Shown: positions 1 to 4,876 of the stretch, piece after piece
How the letters are laid out: the number at the start of each line of letters is the position of its first letter
Position numbering within the stretch: the first letter of the stretch is position 1
Source: Actinomycetota bacterium
Lineage (GTDB): Bacteria; Actinomycetota; Acidimicrobiia; Acidimicrobiales; Ilumatobacteraceae
Length of the DNA stretch: 7,437 nt
Reading direction: 5' to 3'
NCBI GenBank assembly: GCA_009704065.1
Contig: WLEX01000057.1
Coordinates: forward strand, 1 to 7,437
Made by a program: the position numbers and the translations under genes
The notes under the pieces: generated by a model
Database searches by the model: none
Seen by the model: only the letters and a program-made list of their open reading frames with translations
What the model was told of the DNA's origin: nothing

Positions 1-1096
1 ATGTTGCACCACTGAGAAGTGGCACTAACGATGAACCATGTGCAGTGTGCTTAATGGATGCATCGAAAATGTCGGCAATGGTGGCATGAATATCGGTACT
101 TGTTGTGAGCGCATCGTTTGTGGTGGGTGCAACTCCAGGCCACGAAATCATCAATGGAATATGACCTAATGGCTTGTACACAGGAATGCCTGGCTTACCC
201 CACACATCACGGCCATACACATCGGTATCGCCAAGGTAATGACCGTGATCAGTACACAGCACCACAACGGTGTCATCCCATGCATTGGTCGCATCAAGAG
301 AATCGAGAACTTTGCCCAACCAATGATCGATCATCGACAACTTGCCGCCATATTGCGCACGCACTTGACGAGCGTCGCGTTCGGTCATTATGCCTTCTTT
401 TATGGCATCAACTGCATAGGGCGGCCACACAAGGTGCGGTCCTTCCCATGAATCGTCATACCTGTCTGCCCAACGGTCGGGAGTATCGAATGGTTCATGT
501 GGATCGAACTCGTCGACAAACAAAAAGAATCGTTCACCCTTTGCGCGGTGAATTGGTGCATCTTCAGCCAACCAACGTGCAGTTGCTTGCATAGTGCGCG
601 GACCAGGGAAATCTTCTTCGCCACGAAAGAAACCGCGGGAGTTGTCGTAGTGCGTATGTCCGCGACCAAACGACGGTGCGCCAAGCCAGGAATCGTCAGG
701 TCGTGATTTCCATGCATCGCTTTCATGGCCACGTTCATAATCCCACGCAGTGAAGTCGGTGTGATAGTTCTCGCCACCAACTTCAAACAAGTGAGGATGA
801 TCGGTAATGAGCTGTGTAATTACTCCTTCACGTCGCAACGACGAAGTGATGGGTTCTTCCCATAACTCAATAGAGCCCCATGGCTTCCACAAGAAATCCC
901 ATGCGCCCACCAAAATGTCGTGACGTGCTGGAATGCAAGGCAACGAGCCGGTGTGATGATTAGTAAATCTCACAGATCGTGCTGCGAGGCGATCGAGGTT
1001 CGGCGTATCGAAATTGGTTCCGCCGTAGGCACCCATCTCGTGGCGGTTCAAACTGTCGAGCAACAGCACGACAACATTTTTGGGTGCTGTATTCAT
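1..1096 (-). CDS. Type I (formylglycine-dependent) sulfatase, C-terminus cut by window edge
   Basis: The frame is open for at least 365 codons from ATG at 1096 to the window edge, so the C-terminus is missing. It reads as an alkaline-phosphatase-superfamily sulfatase, which hydrolyses sulfate (or related phosphonate) esters. Visible features are an N-terminal strand and metal site (VVVLLLDSLNRHEMGAYGG, with Asp14), the core motif LPCIPAR (Cys54, Arg58), FDPHEPF around Asp198, and the second metal site CTDHGHYLGD (Asp283, His284). In this family the core cysteine is converted to formylglycine by a separate enzyme, which is not encoded here. The second metal-site residue after Asp14 is Ser, where many members have Asp. 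No signal peptide is visible, so it is probably cytoplasmic. The start is supported by AGGA eight bases upstream. The ATG overlaps the stop of the upstream hydrolase (ATGA), suggesting translational coupling. The substrate cannot be predicted. Confidence 0.93.
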   Translation of the reverse strand, partial: MNTAPKNVVVLLLDSLNRHEMGAYGGTNFDTPNLDRLAARSVRFTNHHTGSLPCIPARHDILVGAWDFLWKPWGSIELWEEPITSSLRREGVITQLITDHPHLFEVGGENYHTDFTAWDYERGHESDAWKSRPDDSWLGAPSFGRGHTHYDNSRGFFRGEEDFPGPRTMQATARWLAEDAPIHRAKGERFFLFVDEFDPHEPFDTPDRWADRYDDSWEGPHLVWPPYAVDAIKEGIMTERDARQVRAQYGGKLSMIDHWLGKVLDSLDATNAWDDTVVVLCTDHGHYLGDTDVYGRDVWGKPGIPVYKPLGHIPLMISWPGVAPTTNDALTTSTDIHATIADIFDASIKHTAHGSSLVPLLSGAT

Positions 1097-1797
1097 TGAG
1101 TAGTTCCTGAAAAGACGTGGTCGAGCCATGTCATTGTAGTTTCAAACATTTCGTGGTGACTGTTAGCCAACATATGGTCATCGCCGTGCATCACTCGCAG
1201 GTCACCGGTGCCGGCGATTGAGCGCACCACTTCGCTTGCTTCGAGCGGCAAGATGGAATCAGAGTCGCCGTGGAACATAAGAAGTGGTCTGCCTTGTAAT
1301 CCGCCTGCCACTTCGCACCCAGCCGATTGTGTGGCAAACGTGACAACACCACTCACCATCTCCGATAATCCCACTGCAACACGAATGGCAACAGCTCCAC
1401 CAAAACTGTGTCCCATGATGACCACTTTGTCTGCACCACTGCCCACTAACAACTGCACCGCAGCAGCCGTATCGACACAACACGAATCCATATCGTTTGG
1501 TTTGCGATAACTCATACGTATAGAAGGAATACCTTTTTGTACCAATGCCTCCCCCAGTGCATGAAACAAACTGTCTCCTGGTCCGAGCGTGCCACCCATT
1601 GCGCCACCCACCATCACAACCGCACAAGCCTTTCCATCGTGATCAGGTTCGTGCCACAAAAGTGACAAAAGTCCGCGACGCGTATACATCTCGATCTGAC
1701 GAAGGTTTGGCCCAAGTATTGCTTGCGAATTGGCCATGATGCCGAGTGCATCGAGCGGAGTTTCTGTTCGTTCCTGACCATTGCCGTTGTCTGCCAT
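1093..1797 (-). CDS. Alpha/beta hydrolase (dienelactone hydrolase-like), 234 aa
   Basis: A complete single-domain alpha/beta hydrolase, probably a cytoplasmic esterase or related hydrolase. The nucleophile elbow is GHSFGG with Ser131. The likely catalytic acid lies in FHGDSDSILP (Asp178 or Asp180) and the catalytic His in GDDHML (His208). The glycine-rich VGGAMGGTLGP stretch (residues 63-73) probably helps form the oxyanion region. There is no signal peptide or lid domain, and the length suits the dienelactone-hydrolase-like group. The start at 1797 has no Shine-Dalgarno but has a TAGGGT hexamer 6 nt upstream, so the transcript may be leaderless; Met21 is a less likely alternative start. It is the first gene of a two-gene unit with the sulfatase, which begins inside its stop codon. 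It might process a product or precursor of the sulfatase reaction, but that is inference from context. Confidence 0.9.
   Translation of the reverse strand: MADNGNGQERTETPLDALGIMANSQAILGPNLRQIEMYTRRGLLSLLWHEPDHDGKACAVVMVGGAMGGTLGPGDSLFHALGEALVQKGIPSIRMSYRKPNDMDSCCVDTAAAVQLLVGSGADKVVIMGHSFGGAVAIRVAVGLSEMVSGVVTFATQSAGCEVAGGLQGRPLLMFHGDSDSILPLEASEVVRSIAGTGDLRVMHGDDHMLANSHHEMFETTMTWLDHVFSGTTQ
1105..1108 (-). promoter_or_regulatory. Shine-Dalgarno site of the sulfatase gene
   Basis: AGGA on the minus strand lies 8 nt upstream of the sulfatase ATG at 1096, inside the 3' end of the upstream hydrolase gene. It supports this start and coupled translation of the two genes. Confidence 0.55.
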
Positions 1798-1817
1798 GTG
1801 GGTACCCTAGTAAGTAG
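1798..1817. promoter_or_regulatory. 20-bp divergent intergenic region with overlapping back-to-back -10 hexamers
   Basis: Only 20 bp separate the ATG of the minus-strand hydrolase (1797) from the ATG of marR (1818). TACCCT (1803-1808, plus strand) lies 9 nt before the marR start. TAGGGT (1809-1804, minus strand) lies 6 nt before the hydrolase start. Both fit the actinobacterial TANNNT -10 consensus at leaderless spacing, and they overlap by five bases around the palindrome GGGTACCC (1800-1807). Neither gene has a Shine-Dalgarno. The two polymerase footprints would exclude each other. Promoter assignment is inferred from motif position only. Confidence 0.5.
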
Positions 1818-2330
1818 ATGGTTGATATCAGAACGCAGACAGATCTCACGAACGACCTCGATCTCGAGGTGGCTGGTCGTATTGGTCGGGCATGGCGCGA
1901 CATCCGTCGCGCGTCAACTGCTGGTGCTGTTCGCGATGCAATTTTCGGTGTTGGTGGCAGTGCTATCGAGCCTGGCCAAATGGATGCCCTCGACCTTCTT
2001 ATTACTGTCGAGTCATGCCGCATGGGCGACCTCGCAGAGCATTTGCGTATCGACCCCAGCACAGCAACCCGCGCAGTACAACGACTCATGAAAGACGGAC
2101 TCGCCGAACGCGTGCAACAGCCGGGTGATGGTCGCGTCGTTCATATTGCAATCAGTGAGCGCGGTCGTCGTATTCATGGCGAAGTGTCCGAACGCCGCCG
2201 CCAGATCATGTTGGAAATCATGGCCAAGTTCGAAGAAGACGAACGGTTCATTTTGGCTGATTTATTTGAGCGTTTTACTCAAGCAGTCGACGTTGTAGCC
2301 AAGTCGAAGATTCGCCGTTCTCATCACTAA
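1818..2330 (+). CDS. MarR-family winged-helix transcriptional regulator
   Basis: A 170-residue MarR-type regulator, expected to bind DNA as a dimer. The winged helix-turn-helix spans roughly residues 53-120. GQMDALDLL opens the domain, MGDLAEHLRIDPSTATRAVQRL (69-90) holds the HTH with its recognition helix at about 79-91, and QPGDGRVVHIAISERGRR (101-118) is the beta-wing. Flanking N- and C-terminal helices would form the dimer interface. One cysteine (Cys67) lies near the HTH. MarR proteins commonly repress divergent genes and their own gene, relieved by a phenolic ligand or by oxidation. Here the divergent target would be the hydrolase-sulfatase pair, and sigR follows 15 bp downstream on the same strand. 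The start at 1818 is chosen for the upstream TACCCT hexamer. An in-frame GTG at 1869 would be a shorter alternative that still keeps the whole DNA-binding domain. Confidence 0.92.
   Translation: MVDIRTQTDLTNDLDLEVAGRIGRAWRDIRRASTAGAVRDAIFGVGGSAIEPGQMDALDLLITVESCRMGDLAEHLRIDPSTATRAVQRLMKDGLAERVQQPGDGRVVHIAISERGRRIHGEVSERRRQIMLEIMAKFEEDERFILADLFERFTQAVDVVAKSKIRRSHH
1855..1870. promoter_or_regulatory. 16-bp near-perfect palindrome inside the 5' end of marR, candidate operator
   Basis: Two 7-bp arms (ACCTCGA at 1855-1861 and TCGAGGT at 1864-1870) flank a 2-bp centre. The size and symmetry suit a dimeric MarR regulator, and the site lies 38 bp downstream of the putative marR start. It could act as an internal autoregulatory operator. 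However, it also encodes a repetitive Asp-Leu-Asp-Leu-Glu stretch, so chance codon repetition is a real alternative. Confidence 0.25.
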
Positions 2331-2345
2331 TCTGAGCGTTATCTC

Positions 2346-2936
2346 ATGAACGCACAAGATCAATTCGTCACCGATGCAATGCAGCATGCACCGCAGTTGT
2401 TCTCCACTGCATTACGCATGACACGTAATCGTTCTGATGCAGAAGATTTAGTACAAGAAACATTTGTAAAAGCCTGGCGCTCGTTCCACACATTTCAAAC
2501 TGGCACCAACTTGCGTGCATGGTTGTTTCGCATCATGACAAACACCTACATCAATAAATACAACGCTCAACAACGTCGTCCTACAGAGTCAGAACTCGAT
2601 GAAGTAGAAGAACTATTTCTCTACAAACGTCTTGGCTCTATCGACCAATCAAAACTCAGCAGTTCAGCTGAAGACCAAATGTTTGAGTTATTCACCGATG
2701 ATGAAGTGAAAAATGCTCTTGAAGAACTGCCAGAAACATTCCTTCTGCCCGTGTTGATGTCCGATGTAGAAGGCTTTTCTTACAAAGAAATCGCCGAAAT
2801 TCTCGAAATTCCGCTCGGTACCGTGATGTCACGGCTTCATCGGGGAAGAAAACTGATGCAAAAGATGTTGTACCAGTACGCAGTAGACCGTGGACTTATC
2901 GATGAGTCCCTTATTCAAGTAGGAAATGACGAATAG
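2346..2936 (+). CDS. sigR: SigR/SigH-type ECF RNA polymerase sigma factor
   Basis: A 196-residue group IV sigma factor that directs RNA polymerase to stress promoters. Region 2 spans about residues 12-76, with [19 protein letters not shown] (22-40), the [21 protein letters not shown] stretch (50-70; promoter melting and -10 recognition), and the start of a variable linker. Region 4 spans about 118-175, with the -35-recognising helix-turn-helix [20 protein letters not shown] (145-164) followed by HRGRK. The [17 protein letters not shown] and [13 protein letters not shown] blocks are typical of the SigR (Streptomyces)/SigH (Mycobacterium) clade, which controls thioredoxin, mycothiol and protein-quality-control genes. 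The RsrA-like gene directly downstream supports this assignment strongly. The start is 15 bp after the marR stop with no clear Shine-Dalgarno, so read-through from marR is likely. I saw no GGAAT-N18-GTT SigR promoter just upstream, so autoregulation is not evident. Confidence 0.92.
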   Translation: MNAQDQFVTDAMQHAPQLFSTALRMTRNRSDAEDLVQETFVKAWRSFHTFQTGTNLRAWLFRIMTNTYINKYNAQQRRPTESELDEVEELFLYKRLGSIDQSKLSSSAEDQMFELFTDDEVKNALEELPETFLLPVLMSDVEGFSYKEIAEILEIPLGTVMSRLHRGRKLMQKMLYQYAVDRGLIDESLIQVGNDE

Positions 2937-2950
2937 TCGTCATTGATACC

Positions 2951-2954
2951 GGAG
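2951..2954 (+). promoter_or_regulatory. Shine-Dalgarno site that fixes the rsrA start
   Basis: GGAG lies 6 nt before ATG 2961. This favours the ATG over the in-frame TTG at 2943, which would place this motif inside the coding region and has no ribosome-binding site of its own. Confidence 0.65.
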
Positions 2955-2960
2955 AACATC

Positions 2961-3203
2961 ATGGCCGATTGCCAAGAAACCTTAAAAGAACTAGAGCGCT
3001 TCATCGACGCTGAATTGGCCCATTTCGAAGCCGAAGTAGTGGTGAGCCACCTCAAAACCTGCACAGATTGTCAGGGGGCATTCGAGTTCCACACTGAGCT
3101 TCGCCAAGCCATCAGAGTCAAGGCCACCCGTGATGAACTTCCCGATGGCTTTGCCGAACGCCTCATGCAGTGCTTCGGCGACAACGTCTATAGCCCCGAC
3201 TAA
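2961..3203 (+). CDS. rsrA: RsrA/RshA-type zinc-binding redox anti-sigma factor
   Basis: An 80-residue ZAS-family anti-sigma factor that should bind and silence the adjacent SigR-like protein. Zinc-site candidates are Cys4 in MADCQE and the HxxxCxxC motif HLKTCTDC (His30, Cys34, Cys37). The spacing matches that of Streptomyces RsrA (Cys11, His37, Cys41, Cys44) exactly, with all positions shifted by seven. In RsrA, oxidation to a disulfide involving Cys11 and Cys44 releases zinc and sigma, so Cys4-Cys37 is the likely redox switch here. The extra cysteine pair of Streptomyces RsrA (Cys61/Cys62) is absent, but Cys70 occurs in LMQCFG. There is no membrane segment, so it acts in the cytoplasm. It starts 24 bp after the sigma gene with a good Shine-Dalgarno. 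Co-transcription with sigR is expected. Confidence 0.88.
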   Translation: MADCQETLKELERFIDAELAHFEAEVVVSHLKTCTDCQGAFEFHTELRQAIRVKATRDELPDGFAERLMQCFGDNVYSPD

Positions 3204-3238
3204 CCGCCACAAAATGCCCTCGTCAGCCTCAATACGGC

Positions 3239-3244
3239 TACGCT
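3239..3244 (+). promoter_or_regulatory. Possible -10 hexamer of a leaderless promoter for the small membrane protein gene
   Basis: TACGCT fits TANNNT and ends 7 nt before ATG 3252, which has no Shine-Dalgarno. Transcription could therefore start at the ATG. No convincing -35 element is seen, and the motif is permissive, so this is tentative. Confidence 0.25.
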
Positions 3245-3251
3245 AGAAACC

Positions 3252-3407
3252 ATGTTGGCAGCAAACGTTTGGCATTGGTGGATCGGCGTAGTCCTCCTCC
3301 TCGCAGGTATCGGAGCCGTGCTCCAGTTGGTAGTTGGGTATGTGGTCAAGGTCAGTGCCACCAAGTATCCCAATCGGCGCCAACGCCAAGCTCTTAAACA
3401 GAAGTAG
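3252..3407 (+). CDS. Small single-pass membrane protein, 51 aa, function unknown
   Basis: A short open frame from ATG 3252 to TAG 3405-3407 between rsrA and tilS. It begins MLAANVWHWW, runs through one hydrophobic segment of about 23 residues (roughly 10-32: WIGVVLLLAGIGAVLQLVVG and onwards) and ends in a basic tail (KYPNRRQRQALKQK). The Trp-rich entry, single helix and positively charged C-terminus suggest an Nout-Cin membrane protein by the positive-inside rule. I recognise no family. The frame fills the rsrA-tilS gap almost exactly, ending 9 bp before the tilS start, and its composition is that of a membrane protein rather than random sequence, which supports it being a real gene. Its role is unknown. 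It could belong either with sigR-rsrA or with tilS. Confidence 0.7.
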   Translation: MLAANVWHWWIGVVLLLAGIGAVLQLVVGYVVKVSATKYPNRRQRQALKQK

Positions 3408-3416
3408 CCACACTTC

Positions 3417-4274
3417 TTGATCGACGAACTACTTCGTCGTTGCACTTTTCCTGCTCCAGGCACTTCTGTGTCGTGTGCTGTTTCAGGTGGTCCCGATTCG
3501 ATGGCACTCATGGTGCTGGCACACGAACATGGTTTACATGTCACTGCCTTTCATGTCGATCATCAATTGCGCGCCGACTCTGCGCGAGACCTCGACATCA
3601 TTTCTCCCGTTGCGCAATCACTTGGCATTGAAGTAGTGGTGCACACTCTCAATATTGGTGATGGGCCAAACCTTGAAGCGCGTGCGCGTGATGCAAGATA
3701 TGCGGCCATGCCCACCGACGTAATGACTGGGCACACAGCCGACGACCAAGCCGAAACAGTGCTTATTAATTTGTTACGCGGCGCCGGTGCACAGGGTCTT
3801 GGTGCCATGCGCCCTGGTACTTCTCGCCCAATTTTGGCTCTTCGCCGCAGCGAAACACATGCAGTGTGTGAACATGCTGGCATTTCTGTTGTTACCGATT
3901 CCACCAATACAGACCCACGTTTTCTGCGCAATCGTGTGCGCCATGAATTACTCGAGTTAATGGCCAATATTTCTCAGCGTGATCTGGTTCCACTTTTGGT
4001 GCGAAGCGCAGATGTATTGCGTGACGACAACGATCTACTCGACGAACTTGCCACCAAAATCGACCCCACCGATGCATTGGCTCTCGCTGCAGCGCCACTT
4101 CCCTTGGCAAGGCGTGCAATTCGGCAATGGCTATCGAATCCATACCCTCCCGACCTCGCCACCATCGAAAGAGTGCTTTTAGTGGCAAATGGGCACACTT
4201 TGGCCTGTGATGTTGGGGATAACTTTGAAATTCGTCGCAGTAAACAAAGGCTCATACTGCAAAAGGTGGGGTAA
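3417..4274 (+). CDS. tilS: tRNA(Ile)-lysidine synthase TilS, short form with TTG start
   Basis: An ATP-dependent enzyme that attaches lysine to C34 of tRNA-Ile(CAU), so the tRNA reads AUA and is charged with isoleucine. The N-type ATP pyrophosphatase P-loop is SGGPDS (23-28). Further family motifs are FHVDHQLR (45-52), the GHTADDQAETVLINLLRGAG block (105-124) and DSTNTDPRFLRNRVRHELLE (161-180). The protein has 285 residues, shorter than E. coli TilS (about 430). It ends after a small substrate-binding-like region and lacks the C-terminal anticodon-stem domain, as is common in actinobacteria. TTG at 3417 is the only reasonable start: an in-frame stop lies at 3405-3407 and the first internal ATG falls after the P-loop. 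No clear Shine-Dalgarno is present, so translation may depend on the small gene ending 9 bp upstream. Confidence 0.93.
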   Translation: MIDELLRRCTFPAPGTSVSCAVSGGPDSMALMVLAHEHGLHVTAFHVDHQLRADSARDLDIISPVAQSLGIEVVVHTLNIGDGPNLEARARDARYAAMPTDVMTGHTADDQAETVLINLLRGAGAQGLGAMRPGTSRPILALRRSETHAVCEHAGISVVTDSTNTDPRFLRNRVRHELLELMANISQRDLVPLLVRSADVLRDDNDLLDELATKIDPTDALALAAAPLPLARRAIRQWLSNPYPPDLATIERVLLVANGHTLACDVGDNFEIRRSKQRLILQKVG

Positions 4275-4282
4275 ATTGATGC

Positions 4283-4300
4283 GTGGCGTTTTTACGCCAC
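4283..4300 (+). terminator. 7-bp hairpin after tilS, possible terminator or leader structure
   Basis: A perfect inverted repeat, GTGGCGT and ACGCCAC around a TTTT loop, begins 8 bp after the tilS stop. Its position between tilS and the next gene suits a transcription terminator or attenuator. No U-tract follows (the next bases are CGGCCCTACTT), so it is not a classical intrinsic terminator. It may instead be an mRNA stabilising or processing stem in the leader of the following gene. Confidence 0.4.
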
Positions 4301-4318
4301 CGGCCCTACTTATCTTTC

Positions 4319-4324
4319 AAGGAG
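4319..4324 (+). promoter_or_regulatory. Strong Shine-Dalgarno fixing the start of the phosphatase-like gene
   Basis: AAGGAG lies 6 nt before ATG 4331 and is the strongest ribosome-binding site in the window. It rules out the upstream in-frame GTG at 4283, which lies in the hairpin stem and has no such site. Confidence 0.8.
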
Positions 4325-4330
4325 ACACAT

Positions 4331-4840
4331 ATGCCCCCGAAACTTCGCGGAAAATGGGCCCTTGGAATTACCCCTCGTAACTTCACCTGGGTGATCAAAG
4401 ACTCCCTCGCAATTTGCGAGCGTCCTGGTGGATATGGCGAAAACCATCGTCGCGTACGTCGCCAAGAAGAAATCATCTGGCTTCGCGAAAACCGCTTCGA
4501 CCTTGTGATCTCTATCATCGCTGCACCTCATAACTTGCATGCCTACGAAGAGCTCAACATGCCTTACCGTCACCGTCCACTCAGTGGCGCCGACGACACC
4601 GATGCGTTCCTCAAGGTGTTTTACCGAGAACTGCAAGACCTTCTTGGCCGCAACTCAAAGCTCGTCATGCACTCTGAAGAAGTAGGCGATCGTTTGCTTG
4701 GCATTATCGGTGGGTACATCCGCTGGAGCGGCATGGTGGAAGATCCTTCACAAGCCATCATTATCACGGAACGCATTGGCGGACGCCAGCTCGATACATG
4801 GGCGCGCGAGTTAATTCTTGGCGTGCACAACCTGCGGTAA
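4331..4840 (+). CDS. Dual-specificity-phosphatase-fold protein, probable pseudophosphatase
   Basis: A 169-residue protein with no confident family name. Its layout resembles small atypical dual-specificity phosphatases of the DUSP23 type. It has an N-terminal NFTWVIKDSLAICERPGG block (17-34), a helix followed by the FDLVISIIA strand (56-64), a possible acid loop HRPLSGADD (81-89), then a strand leading to HSEEVGDRLLGIIGGYI (114-130). That last block matches the phosphatase loop HCx5R[ST]GxxxAxYL, but the catalytic Cys is Ser115 and the residue after Arg121 is Leu. A C-terminal ERIGGRQLDTWARE helix (147-160) resembles the corresponding end of DUSP23. If the alignment holds, the protein keeps the fold and Arg but cannot form the cysteinyl-phosphate intermediate, so it may bind rather than hydrolyse a phosphorylated ligand. 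Both the fold call and the loss of activity are inferred by eye. Confidence 0.7.
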   Translation: MPPKLRGKWALGITPRNFTWVIKDSLAICERPGGYGENHRRVRRQEEIIWLRENRFDLVISIIAAPHNLHAYEELNMPYRHRPLSGADDTDAFLKVFYRELQDLLGRNSKLVMHSEEVGDRLLGIIGGYIRWSGMVEDPSQAIIITERIGGRQLDTWARELILGVHNLR

Positions 4841-4863
4841 ATACCTTCACTGGTACACACCAC

Positions 4864-4869
4864 TAGTTT
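4864..4869 (+). promoter_or_regulatory. Possible -10 hexamer of a leaderless promoter for the SDR operon
   Basis: TAGTTT (TANNNT) ends 7 nt before ATG 4877. The upstream in-frame TAA at 4871-4873 and the lack of any Shine-Dalgarno fit a leaderless start at this ATG. No clear -35 element is visible. Confidence 0.3.
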
Positions 4870-4876
4870 GTAATAC

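Noticed and set aside
118..786. Open frames on the plus strand (118-594, 497-706) and an alternative minus frame (400-786)
   Set aside because: They lie inside the sulfatase gene in other frames and have no recognisable motifs, whereas the minus frame through 1-1096 carries all the sulfatase motifs.
2331..2345. SigR-type promoter (GGAAT-N18-GTT) in front of sigR
   Set aside because: No matching pair of elements was found in the gap or the nearby marR sequence. GGAA-like words lacked a GTT at the right distance.
2943..2960. TTG start at 2943 for the anti-sigma gene
   Set aside because: The ATG at 2961 has GGAG 6 nt upstream, and the extra six residues would place that site inside the coding region.
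3221..3242. Stem-loop CGT(c)AGCC/GGCTACG after rsrA as a terminator
   Set aside because: It is a short, bulged stem with a 7-nt loop and no U-tract. It probably arises by chance.
3563..4255. Minus-strand open frames across tilS (3563-3967, 3892-4188, 3974-4255)
   Set aside because: They are antisense to a gene with a full set of TilS motifs and show no domain or start signals of their own.
4283..4330. GTG start at 4283 for the phosphatase-like gene
   Set aside because: It falls in the hairpin stem, has no Shine-Dalgarno, and the ATG at 4331 follows AAGGAG at ideal spacing.
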